Shown here: positions 20,434-29,025 of the stretch, one piece after another | How positions within the stretch are numbered: position 1 is the stretch's first letter | Layout: each line of letters starts with the position of its first letter | NCBI RefSeq assembly: GCF_003343245.1 | Contig: NZ_CP024901.1 | Coordinates: 1,364,001-1,428,000 of the forward strand | Source of the DNA: Photorhabdus laumondii subsp. laumondii | GTDB lineage: Bacteria > Pseudomonadota > Gammaproteobacteria > Enterobacterales > Enterobacteriaceae | Direction of reading: 5' to 3' | Length of the DNA: 64,000 nucleotides | The notes under the pieces: generated by a model | Database searches by the model: none | What the model saw: the letters and a program-made list of their open reading frames with translations, nothing else | What the model was told of the DNA's origin: nothing | Position numbers and translations under genes: made by a program

Positions 20434-21660
20434 ATGGATATAATAATTTTAGGCGTAGTGATGTTTACCCTAATTGTGTTGGTACTGACGGCGCTGATTT
20501 TGTTCGCAAAATCAAAGTTAGTTAACACTGGAAATATTAGGGTTGAAGTTAATGGTGATCCGGAAAAGAGCTTTACCGCTCCTGCCGGTGATAAATTGCT
20601 AAATATGTTGTCAAGCCAGGGGATTTTTGTCTCTTCTGCTTGTGGTGGTGGTGGCTCTTGTGGTCAGTGCCGCGTAAAGATTAAAGATGGTGGTGGTGAC
20701 ATTCTGCCAACAGAGCTTTCTCACATTAGTAAGCGTGAAGCAAAAGAGGGGTGTCGTCTGGCTTGTCAGGTCAATGTAAAACAGAACCTGAAAATTAAGT
20801 TACCGGAAGAGATATTCGGTGTTAAGAAATGGGAATGTGAAGTTATCTCCAACGATAACAAAGCAACTTTCATTAAAGAGCTAAAATTGAAGATCCCTGA
20901 TGGGGACGTTGTACCTTTCCGCGCAGGTGGCTATATTCAGATTGAAGCTCAGCCACATATTGCTCGTTACGAGGATTATGATGTGCCGAAAGAATACCGT
21001 GAGGACTGGGATAAATTTAATTTGTTCCGTTTTGTCTCTGAGGTGAAAGAGCCAACAGTTCGTGCTTACTCAATGGCAAACTATCCAGAAGAACACGGAA
21101 TTATCATGCTTAACGTTCGTATTGCGACGCCGCCGCCAAAAAATTCGGAAGCACCTCCGGGAATTATGTCTTCTTATATTTGGTCACTAAAACCCGGTGA
21201 TAAAGTGACTATTTCGGGTCCGTTCGGTGAATTTTTCGCAAAAGATACTGATGCGGAAATGATCTTCATCGGTGGTGGCGCAGGTATGGCACCAATGCGT
21301 TCTCATATCTTTGATCAGCTTAATCGATTGAATTCCAAACGTAAGATTAGCTTCTGGTATGGTGCTCGTTCTAAACGTGAAATGTTCTATACAGAGGATT
21401 TCGATCAGCTAGCGGCTGAAAATGAAAACTTTACCTGGAACGTAGCCCTATCAGATGCACTGCCTGAAGACAACTGGGATGGTTACACTGGTTTTATCCA
21501 TAATGTTCTGTATGAGAATTATTTGAGGGATCATCCGGCTCCTGAAGATTGTGAGTTTTACATGTGTGGGCCTCCGGTTATGAATGCCGCGGTGATCAAA
21601 ATGTTGAAAGATCTCGGTGTTGAGGATGAAAACATCATGTTAGATGATTTTGGCGGCTGA
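20434..21660 (+). CDS. nqrF: Na+-NQR subunit F (NADH entry)
   Basis: The electron-entry subunit, oxidising NADH through FAD and a 2Fe-2S centre. The 408 residues are ordered as an N-terminal membrane anchor, a ferredoxin domain ([16 protein letters not shown] and GCRLACQ cysteines), then ferredoxin-reductase FAD and NAD domains ([38 protein letters not shown]). The C-terminal LDDFGG is typical. A 22-bp perfect palindrome follows the stop. Confidence 0.97.
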   Translation: MDIIILGVVMFTLIVLVLTALILFAKSKLVNTGNIRVEVNGDPEKSFTAPAGDKLLNMLSSQGIFVSSACGGGGSCGQCRVKIKDGGGDILPTELSHISKREAKEGCRLACQVNVKQNLKIKLPEEIFGVKKWECEVISNDNKATFIKELKLKIPDGDVVPFRAGGYIQIEAQPHIARYEDYDVPKEYREDWDKFNLFRFVSEVKEPTVRAYSMANYPEEHGIIMLNVRIATPPPKNSEAPPGIMSSYIWSLKPGDKVTISGPFGEFFAKDTDAEMIFIGGGAGMAPMRSHIFDQLNRLNSKRKISFWYGARSKREMFYTEDFDQLAAENENFTWNVALSDALPEDNWDGYTGFIHNVLYENYLRDHPAPEDCEFYMCGPPVMNAAVIKMLKDLGVEDENIMLDDFGG

Positions 21661-21691
21661 TACACCATAAATAGTTTGATTTTAATGACCG

Positions 21692-21713
21692 GCGCCCACA
21701 AATTTGTGGGCGC
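21692..21713 (+). terminator. 22-bp perfect palindrome between nqrF and apbE
   Basis: GCGCCCACAAA followed by its exact reverse complement TTTGTGGGCGC gives a strong hairpin 31 bp after the nqrF stop. It is not followed by a T tract, so it may act as a partial terminator or an mRNA-stabilising structure that sets lower expression of apbE and nqrM relative to nqrA-F. Structure seen; role inferred. Confidence 0.5.
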
Positions 21714-21739
21714 TAACAATTCGGAAAGAGTAATTAACT

Positions 21740-22768
21740 GTGCGTAAAAAGATAAGTAGCTGGATAGCGTTAATATTTGCAGTATTGCTGCTGGCGGCAT
21801 GCGATGGTCTGGAGCAGAAAAATATTCATGGGCAAACAATGGGGACTTACTATTCCATTAAATTTGTCACGGGTTCATCGGCTCCTTCGCCAGAAGCTCT
21901 GCAAAAAGAGATTGATCGCTTGCTGGAGGAGGTTAACGGTCAGATGTCGACATATCGCCCTGATTCTGAATTAAGTCGTTTTAATCAAAGTCGCCAAATT
22001 GATCGGCCATTCCCGGTATCACCTGCGACAGCCAAAGTGGTTAAAGAAGCGATCTACATTAATAAATTGACCGATGGCGCATTGGATGTGACGGTTGGCC
22101 CATTGGTTAATTTATGGGGGTTTGGTCCCGAAGGGCACGTGACGAAAGCACCTTCTGCGAGTGAACTGGAAAAACGCCGTGAATGGACTGGGATTGATAA
22201 ACTGGTGGTAGAAGGTAATAACCTGATTAAAACCGTTCCAGAGCTGTATATCGATTTATCATCTATCGCTAAAGGTTATGGCGTAGATGTTGTTGCTGAA
22301 TATCTGGAATCACAGAATATCAAAGACTATATGGTTGACATTGGCGGTGAAGTTCGTACATCAGGTCATAATGGTAAAGATCTGCTGTGGCGGATTGCGA
22401 TTGAAAAGCCATCTGACACTGGCATGGCACAAAATGCTCAGGAAGTGATAATGCCTGGGAATATGTCGATAGCGACTTCGGGTGATTACCGTAATTACTT
22501 TGAACAAAATGGCGTGCGCTATTCACATACCATTGATCCAAAAACGGGGAACCCTATTTCTCATAATTTAGTCTCTATTACGGTGATTGCTCCAGTTTGT
22601 ATGAGTGCTGATGGGCTTTCTACTGGATTGAATGTTTTAGGGCCGGAAAAAGGAATGGAAGTTGCGGAAAATTTGAATATCCCGGTTTTTATGATTATAA
22701 AAACGAAAAATGGTTTTGAAGAGCGTTACAGTAAAGCCTTTGAGCCATACCTACAGAAAAATCAATGA
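21740..22768 (+). CDS. apbE: FAD:protein FMN transferase ApbE
   Basis: Transfers FMN from FAD onto threonines of NqrB and NqrC. The 342-residue lipoprotein has a lipobox at LLAACDG (signal peptide about residues 1-21). HGQTMGTYYSIKF, GALDVTVGPLVNLWGFGP, DLSSIAKGYGVDVV and DIGGEVRTSG are the ApbE signatures. It uses a GTG start at 21740 with GGAAAGAG upstream. Position after nqrF matches its role in maturing the complex. Confidence 0.95.
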   Translation: MRKKISSWIALIFAVLLLAACDGLEQKNIHGQTMGTYYSIKFVTGSSAPSPEALQKEIDRLLEEVNGQMSTYRPDSELSRFNQSRQIDRPFPVSPATAKVVKEAIYINKLTDGALDVTVGPLVNLWGFGPEGHVTKAPSASELEKRREWTGIDKLVVEGNNLIKTVPELYIDLSSIAKGYGVDVVAEYLESQNIKDYMVDIGGEVRTSGHNGKDLLWRIAIEKPSDTGMAQNAQEVIMPGNMSIATSGDYRNYFEQNGVRYSHTIDPKTGNPISHNLVSITVIAPVCMSADGLSTGLNVLGPEKGMEVAENLNIPVFMIIKTKNGFEERYSKAFEPYLQKNQ

Positions 22769-22781
22769 GAAGCGGAAGGAA

Positions 22782-23009
22782 ATGCTGAAAGTATTTATTG
22801 CTGCCTTCGTCTTTTTCCTGCTGGCTTTTGCGGGAATGTCGTTAGGCTATATGATTAAACGTAAGAGCATACAAGGGAGCTGCGGTGGTTTAAGCAGTAT
22901 TGGGGTGGAAAAAGTATGTGATTGCCCAGAACCTTGTGATGCCCGTAAAAAACGTATGGCGCGTGAAGCTGCGCGGCAGGTTCAATTAGAGAAACATCGG
23001 ATTATCTGA
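22782..23009 (+). CDS. nqrM: NqrM, Na+-NQR maturation factor
   Basis: A 75-residue protein of the DUF539/NqrM family, needed for Na+-NQR assembly and thought to deliver iron to the NqrD/NqrE centre. It has one N-terminal membrane helix (VFIAAFVFFLLAFAGMSLGY) and a conserved cysteine cluster: CGG, then CDCPEPC. The start at 22782 is preceded by GGAAGGA, 13 bp after the apbE stop. It ends the nqr block; accessory DNA begins just downstream. Confidence 0.93.
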   Translation: MLKVFIAAFVFFLLAFAGMSLGYMIKRKSIQGSCGGLSSIGVEKVCDCPEPCDARKKRMAREAARQVQLEKHRII

Positions 23010-23137
23010 GTTTAACAAATCGGCGGAATTCTCCTTCCTGAATGCTAATTGAGAGCAAAGCGAGCTTTTAGTATTAGGGGGGAGATGGATAGCAAACAGC
23101 CCAAAGAGTTATCAGGTTGTCGTCATTGATTTTAGTA

Positions 23138-23530
23138 TCAGGCCATATTTCGTAAACCGGACCGATTAAAATAGTGTAAAGTAAGTTTAATTTGGTGTGT
23201 GCAGGTTATTCTTTTACATACTAAATAATTCTCGCTTTTTAATTTATAATCCACATAAAAAGATAGAGTAAAGCTTAAAATAAATGAAGAAAAAGCTATC
23301 ACGGCTGAATATTTAACAAAGGTATCATGATGCTTAGGATAATGACCAGTTATATTAACAAGAATAGATAAAATCATATGATATGAGATCAAAGGGAAAG
23401 AAAAAAATATTATAAAAACAGGATCTGAGAATGTTATTTTATCTTCTATTTTAATTAAAGAAATTAAATTTTCTCTTGCCAAAAAGAAAGTTCATGGCGA
23501 TAAAATAAAAATAGCAAGAGCATAGATTAT
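23138..23530 (-). pseudogene. decayed fourth copy of putative immunity membrane protein
   Basis: The central part reads like the paralogues at 25570, 25131 and 24693 (ENLISLIKIEDKITFSDPVF, then SFYVDYKLKSENYLVCKRI). The conserved N-terminal helix upstream (PIIYALAIFIL) is interrupted by an in-frame stop and the leader MVNKKN is absent. The conserved C-terminus after CKRI (SPNTYVKDIKLCD in the others) is replaced by unrelated residues. It is the most promoter-distal copy and separated from the others by the KilA-N gene. An open frame of 114 codons from 23482 survives but is probably not functional. Confidence 0.75.
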
Positions 23531-23612
23531 TGGGGCAGATCCAATAGTCTTGTCATCAGCTGTCACTTAGTGAATATGGATCAGAATTGTGTTCACACCT
23601 ATTTCCAGACTC

Positions 23613-23630
23613 AACGGGCAGTTGCCCGTT
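23613..23630. terminator. hairpin at the 3' side of the KilA-N gene
   Basis: AACGGGCA-GT-TGCCCGTT is a perfect 8-bp stem followed on the plus strand by TTCTTT. It lies 22 bp past the stop of the minus-strand KilA-N gene and may terminate in either direction. Confidence 0.45.
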
Positions 23631-23651
23631 TTCTTTCAGGTTTCAATCTCT

Positions 23652-24506
23652 TTACTGTGTCGATGAGGGATCAGGTAATTGTTGTGAACCCTTTCCCAAC
23701 TGTTTGACATCTGACAGACCAACTAGAGAGCGCATCTGAGTAATGGCGATCGTATTCAACTGACCCAGACGTTCCGGTGCGGGTAGTTCCTGATGAATTA
23801 GAACCGCATTGATGCTCTCCAGATTGGACAACACAACCAGTTGCTCAAGTGTTGCATGGTCACGCATGTTACCGGATTGATTGCCGTTGTTTTGTCGCCA
23901 TTGAGCCGCTGTCTGACCGAATAAAGCCACGTTGAGCAAATCAGCTTCGCTGGCATAAATAATGGCAGTTTGCGTTTTGGTCAGTTGCGGAGGGATCAGT
24001 CTTTCTTTGATGGCATCCGTGTGAATGCGGTAATTTACCTTGGCTAGGGTGCGTTGGAAATTCCATTCTAATGAGTTAACCCGGGCTTCTTCTTCCTTGA
24101 GCCGCTGGAACTCACGGATCAGGTACAGCTTGAATTCTGCACTCAGCCAGGAACCAAACTCGAAAGCGATATCGCGGTGGGCATAAGTGCCGCCACCCCG
24201 GCCTGATTTGGCGTACAGGCCAATGGCACCGGTAGCATCGATCCATTTTTTGGGTGATAGTGAAAAACTGTTCAAACCTGCCTGGCTTTTAAACCTCTCG
24301 AATTCGAGAGGTTTAAAATTGGCTGGGTTGTAGAGCTGCTCCCATATTCCCAGAAACTCGATAGTATTGCGGTTACGCAGCCAGTTATAGAGGATACTCT
24401 CGTCCCCAAAGCTCCTGACCATATCGGTCAATGAGATGTAGTCCTGATCATGACGGGTGGTAATGGTCACAATAGAGCCATGCACAGTGATGTTGCGGTT
24501 CTTCAT
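23652..24506 (-). CDS. KilA-N domain protein, phage-like
   Basis: A 284-residue protein with an N-terminal KilA-N domain (about residues 5-135): ISLTDMVRSFGDESILYNWL, NTIEFLGIWEQLYNP, PKKWIDATGAIGLYAKSGRG, GTYAHRDIAFEFGSWLSAEF and LYLIREFQRLKEEE. The rest is helical and of unknown role. KilA-N proteins occur in phages and DNA viruses and on bacterial prophage fragments as DNA-binding factors. Its base composition looks richer in G+C than the surrounding immunity-like genes, and it interrupts their tandem array. This points to separate acquisition. Confidence 0.85.
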   Translation of the reverse strand: MKNRNITVHGSIVTITTRHDQDYISLTDMVRSFGDESILYNWLRNRNTIEFLGIWEQLYNPANFKPLEFERFKSQAGLNSFSLSPKKWIDATGAIGLYAKSGRGGGTYAHRDIAFEFGSWLSAEFKLYLIREFQRLKEEEARVNSLEWNFQRTLAKVNYRIHTDAIKERLIPPQLTKTQTAIIYASEADLLNVALFGQTAAQWRQNNGNQSGNMRDHATLEQLVVLSNLESINAVLIHQELPAPERLGQLNTIAITQMRSLVGLSDVKQLGKGSQQLPDPSSTQ

Positions 24507-24692
24507 TCAGTTGCCCCAAGGTAGTCGGTAAACAAGTGTTTTTCGACACGGGCAAAAATGGTCTGGATGTCCCGTGTGTACATCGCCTAAAAACATGCGG
24601 AAAACTCTGTCGTTATGGTATAGCATACGGAAATTCAACACGAGGGGTTTTTCATAATTATCCCAGTTATGAAGAAATTAAATACAATAATG

Positions 24693-25073
24693 TTAATCAC
24701 ATAGTTTAATATCTTTTACATAGGTATTCGGTGACATCCAGGATATTCTTTCACATACTAAATAATTCTCACTTTTTAATTTATAATCTACATAAAAAGA
24801 TAGGGGGAAACTTAAAAAGAATGAAACAATGGCTATCACCCTAAAACAGTTAATAAAACTATCGTGATGTTTTGGCCAGCGATTTTTTATATTAAGGAAA
24901 ATAACAGAAACTATAAAGTATGAAAGAAAAGGAAAAGAAAAAAATATTATAAAAACAGGGCCTGAGAATGTTATTTTCTCTTCCATTTTAATTAAGGAAA
25001 TTAGATTTTCCCCAGTCAAAAATAAACCTGATAGTGCTAAAATAAAAATAGCAAAAGCGCCGATGATATGCAT
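24693..25073 (-). CDS. putative immunity membrane protein, copy 3 (leader frame broken)
   Basis: A 126-residue small membrane protein with three or four hydrophobic segments, closely similar to copies at 25131 and 25570. Its cognate leader exists upstream (GGAGGGGTT then ATG at 25093). A run of seven A residues, against eight in copy 2, puts that ATG out of frame, and the leader frame stops within about 18 codons. Translation would have to start at the internal ATG at 25073, which lacks a good ribosome-binding site, or depend on slippage. The C-terminus YVKDIKLCD is intact. DUF1240 is a possible family assignment from memory. Confidence 0.65.
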   Translation of the reverse strand: MHIIGAFAIFILALSGLFLTGENLISLIKMEEKITFSGPVFIIFFSFPFLSYFIVSVIFLNIKNRWPKHHDSFINCFRVIAIVSFFLSFPLSFYVDYKLKSENYLVCERISWMSPNTYVKDIKLCD

Positions 25074-25130
25074 AATATTTTTTTATTTATCATAACCCCT
25101 CCAGTTATAAAGAAATTAAATCCGATAATA

Positions 25131-25532
25131 TTAATCACATAGCTTAATGTTTTTCACATAGGTATTAGGCGACCTCCAGGATATTTTTTCACATATTAAA
25201 TAATTTTCACTTTTTAATTTATAATCCACATAAAAAGATAGGGGAAAACTTAAAAAGAATGAAACAATGGCAATCACCCCAAAACAGTTAATAAAACTAT
25301 CGTGATGTTTTGGCCAGCGATTTTTTATATTAAGGAAAATAACAGAAACTATAAAGTATGAAAGGAAAGGAAAAGCAAAAAATAGCATAAAAACAGGACC
25401 TGAGAATATTATTTTATCTTCCATTTTAACTAAGGAAATTAAATTTTCTCCGCTAGAAAAAAAAGTAAATAACGTTAGAATAATAAAAGAAAAAGCTCCT
25501 ATAATATGCATAATCTTTTTTTTATTTATCAT
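25131..25532 (-). CDS. putative immunity membrane protein, copy 2
   Basis: A 133-residue membrane protein starting MINKKKIMHIIGAFSF, with GGAGGGG 4 nt upstream of the ATG. The shared family pattern is: N-terminal helix, ENLISLVKMEDKIIFSGPVF, two more helices, SFYVDYKLKSENYLIC, and terminal YVKNIKLCD. Size and topology resemble immunity proteins of pore-forming bacteriocins, which block the pore in the inner membrane. That role is inferred from the toxin candidate upstream. An in-frame extension to 25577 overlaps copy 1 and is unlikely. Confidence 0.75.
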   Translation of the reverse strand: MINKKKIMHIIGAFSFIILTLFTFFSSGENLISLVKMEDKIIFSGPVFMLFFAFPFLSYFIVSVIFLNIKNRWPKHHDSFINCFGVIAIVSFFLSFPLSFYVDYKLKSENYLICEKISWRSPNTYVKNIKLCD

Positions 25533-25569
25533 AACCCCTCCAGTTATAAAGAAATTAAATACAATAGTA

Positions 25570-25971
25570 TTAATCACATAGCTTAATATCTTTTACATAG
25601 GTATTAGGTGATGCCCAGGATATTCTTTTACATACAAAATAATTCTCACTTTTTAATTTATAATCCACATAAAAAGATAAAGGAAAACTTAAAATAAATG
25701 AAGAAAAAGCTATTGCGGCTGAATATTTAACATAGGTATCATGATGCTTAGGATAACTACCAGTTATATAAACAATAATAACTAAAACCATATGATATGA
25801 AATCAAAGGAAAAGAGAAAAATATTATAAAAACAGGACCTGAGAATATTATTTTCTCTTCCATTTTAATTAAAGAAATTAAGTTTCCCCCAGATAAAAAT
25901 AAACCTGATAGTGCTAAAATAAAAATAGCAATGGCACAGATTATTGGTAAGATATTTTTCTTATTTACCAT
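25570..25971 (-). CDS. putative immunity membrane protein, copy 1
   Basis: A 133-residue paralogue (MVNKKNILPIICAIAIFILA), with GGGGGA just before the ATG. Its start codon overlaps the last 11 bp of the toxin candidate, a typical toxin-immunity coupling. Three or four membrane segments and the conserved SFPLSFYVDYKLKSENYF and YVKDIKLCD blocks are present. It is the copy closest to the toxin and therefore the best candidate for the cognate immunity protein; the later copies may protect against variants. Function is inferred, not shown by any motif of known activity. Confidence 0.75.
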   Translation of the reverse strand: MVNKKNILPIICAIAIFILALSGLFLSGGNLISLIKMEEKIIFSGPVFIIFFSFPLISYHMVLVIIVYITGSYPKHHDTYVKYSAAIAFSSFILSFPLSFYVDYKLKSENYFVCKRISWASPNTYVKDIKLCD

Positions 25972-26830
25972 AATTCCCCCAGTTATGAAGAAATTGATTG
26001 AAATTAGCTTCTGGTGTTTTTGGTTTTCTTTCTAATTCTTTTTTGATCAAATTAATTATAGTTTCACTAATTTTAAAATTTTTATCTATAGAATCAAGTA
26101 TAGATGTCGTTGCAATACCAATAGCAAGCATAATACCAGCCACAACAATTACGCTAGCACCAGTAGCAAATGCAGTTGCTGCAAAAGTTCCAATAACCCA
26201 AGAAGCAAAAGCCGCTACTGCTGCTTTAGCCAGATCTACTGAAATATTGCCTAAGAAATCAGCTAGTGTGTATTCATCCTTAAAGATGTATTCAACCGCT
26301 CGATAAGCTGAGGAAAATAGTATATTGAATTTAACTCCCTTAACTATGCTACTATTTATTCCCTGTTGCCCTATCCCCATAGAGATCATCTTCATGTTAG
26401 AAGCACTGTATCTTGAAGCATTGATGATTTTTCTAAGCCCCGCATGACCTGAGATTTTAATATATCTTTGCCCATTTTTACCAACATACTCTGTGGCTTT
26501 AATTCCTAATTTTTTAAATTCTCCTACTACATTTGCAAAGTCAAAAGCATCACGTATATTACCTGCATAGGGTGATATAGGATCGGTAATCGAAAACACT
26601 TTCTTTATAAATGGACTTTTTGGTTTTGGCGAATCAATATCCTCTAAAACATCTTTCGCTTCCTCTAAGGATAGCAACGCAATATACGTTGTATTCTCGT
26701 TTAACTGTTTCTCAAGACCAATAGCATCAAAGGACTGATATTGAGGTTTCAAATGATTAATCCCAGAGTTACCTCTTAGAAAATCGCCCATATAGCTTTC
26801 CCAAGAGGGGCTGTATCTTTTATGTGTCAT
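25961..26830 (-). CDS. colicin-like pore-forming toxin candidate
   Basis: A 289-residue protein starting MTHKRYSPSWESYMG, chosen because AAAGGA precedes this ATG. The open frame extends to 26977 without support. The C-terminal third holds a long hydrophobic hairpin (VAAFASWVIGTFAATAF then GASVIVVAGIMLAIGIATTS) followed by a charged helix (LDSIDKNFKISETIINLIKK). This resembles the H8-H9 hairpin and tail of pore-forming colicins. No signal peptide and no clear receptor or translocation domain is visible. The stop overlaps the first immunity-like gene. It could be a bacteriocin or a contact- or type-VI-delivered effector; the delivery route is unknown. Confidence 0.55.
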   Translation of the reverse strand: MTHKRYSPSWESYMGDFLRGNSGINHLKPQYQSFDAIGLEKQLNENTTYIALLSLEEAKDVLEDIDSPKPKSPFIKKVFSITDPISPYAGNIRDAFDFANVVGEFKKLGIKATEYVGKNGQRYIKISGHAGLRKIINASRYSASNMKMISMGIGQQGINSSIVKGVKFNILFSSAYRAVEYIFKDEYTLADFLGNISVDLAKAAVAAFASWVIGTFAATAFATGASVIVVAGIMLAIGIATTSILDSIDKNFKISETIINLIKKELERKPKTPEANFNQFLHNWGNYGK

Positions 26831-27749
26831 CGTGAAGTTTCCTTTAATATTCTTAAAATCAAAAGTCGTCACATCGGTATTTAATGGACGAAGTTTACGA
26901 TTTGAGTATAACATCGTTGTGTAAAAAAAAGCCACATCGGGTGCATAATAGCAAAAAGTTGGATAAGCGCAACGCATCAGCCATTATATTCCTGCATCAT
27001 AATGGATAAAATCATCTCTGATGGGATAGCACCATAGACTTAAGCCCTTTAAAGGCTCGGATTTTTATAATGATTAAAACTGAGTAATAGAACAAAGCCC
27101 TACACCCAAATGTGATTTAACCTGACAAGATGGGAATGAATATAAGTATGAAAATGATAAAACAAATGCTTTAAATTCTATTATCCCAACCATCTCTAAT
27201 AAACGAAACTATTAACTCAAACAGATAAAAAAAGCTTCTATGTTTTAGGAAAGAAATTCGGTATTAAAACCATTCACCTTTTTATTTACCCTTTTTTAGG
27301 GCAGAAACGCCTATTTTTTTAAGTTTAATTATCATGGTTTTCTTCGTAAAATAACAGCGAGAAAACGCTTTAATATGAACTGGAGTACACTCATGGTTTT
27401 CAAGTATGATAAATTTATAAAACGACCATTATTAGGCATATCAAATATTATCTAAAATATGAAAAATAAGTCTGATAATAATGTCAGTAATAGTTTTTCA
27501 ATCTATCAAATCATACAGCTTATTAACTATTTAACTGAATATATTTACTCTTATAAAAAAGTTAAAGATAAAGCATTTGAGACAAACGGCAATTTTATTC
27601 ATCTCAATTATGTGGGAGTATTGAGTCTTTCTGATTTATGTAATAAGATATTCATAATAGCAATAGATCGATTTACTAAATGTAATTTTACCAGAGTGTT
27701 AGCGTTCACTAGCATTTGGGATTACTAACCGTTTACAAATTCTAAAACC
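26831..27749. other. AT-rich mostly non-coding stretch with one doubtful small ORF
   Basis: About 0.9 kb between the toxin candidate and repeat copy 2. It is AT-rich. An 89-codon frame on the plus strand (27459-27728, MKNKSDNNVSNSFSIYQ) has no recognisable domain and a poor ribosome-binding site. It may be a gene remnant or chance. I see no RNA gene. Confidence 0.5.
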
Positions 27750-27876
27750 TATACCCTATGGATTTCGAGATGCATCGCGACAGCAAGGGAGCGAATCCCC
27801 GGGAGCATAGATAACGATGTGACCGGGGTGAGTGAGTGCAGCCAACAAAGAGGCAACTTGAAAGATAACGGGTATA
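27750..27876. repeat. 127-bp intergenic repeat, copy 2
   Basis: Same length and termini as the copy at 13768-13894, differing at only a few positions (e.g. TTTCGAG for TTTCAAG near the left end). It lies between the toxin-immunity island and the NRPS/PKS operon, at the boundary of the two accessory blocks. Confidence 0.85.
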
Positions 27877-27878
27877 CA

Positions 27879-27897
27879 TATCCAAGTTACTTGGATA
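27879..27897. promoter_or_regulatory. inverted repeat upstream of the NRPS/PKS operon
   Basis: TATCCAAG-TTA-CTTGGATA is a perfect 8-bp inverted repeat immediately beyond repeat copy 2 and 157 bp before the first operon gene. It could be an operator or a small hairpin. No regulator gene is within the operon. Confidence 0.4.
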
Positions 27898-28053
27898 TAC
27901 GGTTTAAATCTATTTTAAGAGTATCGAAATAGTGCCAGATATTTCGAATTCGTGCTGCTCTTTTTAGTTTTGGTAATTTACTCAATTAATAACTTTGGAA
28001 AATGAATGACGTAGGCAGTTTAGCTAATCCATTTTAAATAGGATTAATATGAT

Positions 28054-29025
28054 ATGCTACCTTACACGATTTGCTCTCCAAATAGTGAGATCACACTGTA
28101 TTCCTGGTTTAGTAATAACTGGAACGAGTGTAAAAAAAAGCTTAATGATCATGGTGCCTTACTTTTTCGTGGATTCAACATTGAAGATGTTATTGCATTC
28201 AGAGAAGCAGTATTAAGTGCAACTCCTGAAATATTGGATTATGAAGAACCATCAACACCACGTACTAAAGTCAATGATCGGGTGTTCACTTCTACAGAGT
28301 ACCCTGCTGATCAACGAATACCTTTGCATAATGAAATGTCTTACCGGCGTACTTGGCCAAAATATTTATGGCTGTGGTCACAAAAAGCTGCTGATTCTGG
28401 TGGTCAGACAACATTGGCAGACTATAGAAAAGTGCTCCAACGTCTCTCGAATGAAACCCGTGAAGAATTTAAAAGTAAAGGTGTTTTATATGAACGACGT
28501 TATAACACTGGGTTTGACTTAACTTGGCAGCAAGTATTTCAGACTGAGGAAAGGAGAATAGTTGAAGAGAAACTCAGATCTGAAGGTGTTGACTTTGAGT
28601 GGTTAGATGAAGAGCAGTTAATCACACGACAGGTTGTACAAGGTGTTGTGACTCATCCTTACACTGGGGAAGAAAGCTGGTTTAATCAAGCGAATCTGTT
28701 CCATCCTTCCAGTTTGCCTGAAGAAGTTCAGCTTGCTTTGGAAGCTGCACTCGGTGTGGGGATATTTCCACGAATGGCGAAATATGGCGACGGTACTCTT
28801 ATCAGCGCATCCACATTAATTGAAATTCGAGCCGCTATTGATGCGGAGACAGTGTACCCGGATTGGAAGAACGGTGATGTGGCGGTTGTTGACAACCTTG
28901 CTGTTGCCCATGGCAGGGAACCGTTTAGTGGAGCACGCAAAGTCTATGTGATCATGGCTTCACCAATGCATTGCAATTTTTTCCTGCCAAATGAGGACAT
29001 GAGATGCAAACATGGGACACTTTGA
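28054..29025 (+). CDS. Fe(II)/2-oxoglutarate dioxygenase, SyrP/TauD-like
   Basis: A 323-residue non-haem iron dioxygenase of the TauD/TfdA family, closest in style to SyrP-type enzymes that beta-hydroxylate carrier-bound amino acids. The iron facial triad is visible as PLHNEMSY (His and Glu) and the distal His in VAHGREPFSGARKVYV, which also supplies the 2OG-binding Arg. ALLFRGFNI is a conserved N-terminal block. It overlaps the next gene, an aspartate-type A-T protein, by 22 bp. This suggests the substrate is aspartate on that carrier (inference). AGGA lies 12 nt before the ATG. Confidence 0.85.
   Translation: MLPYTICSPNSEITLYSWFSNNWNECKKKLNDHGALLFRGFNIEDVIAFREAVLSATPEILDYEEPSTPRTKVNDRVFTSTEYPADQRIPLHNEMSYRRTWPKYLWLWSQKAADSGGQTTLADYRKVLQRLSNETREEFKSKGVLYERRYNTGFDLTWQQVFQTEERRIVEEKLRSEGVDFEWLDEEQLITRQVVQGVVTHPYTGEESWFNQANLFHPSSLPEEVQLALEAALGVGIFPRMAKYGDGTLISASTLIEIRAAIDAETVYPDWKNGDVAVVDNLAVAHGREPFSGARKVYVIMASPMHCNFFLPNEDMRCKHGTL

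Noticed and set aside
26831..26977. N-terminal extension of the toxin candidate
   Set aside because: The frame is open but the ATG at 26830 has a good ribosome-binding site and the extension has no conserved feature.
27459..27728. 89-codon plus-strand ORF in the AT-rich gap
   Set aside because: No recognisable domain, weak ribosome-binding site and low-complexity AT-rich context; recorded only within the non-coding stretch.
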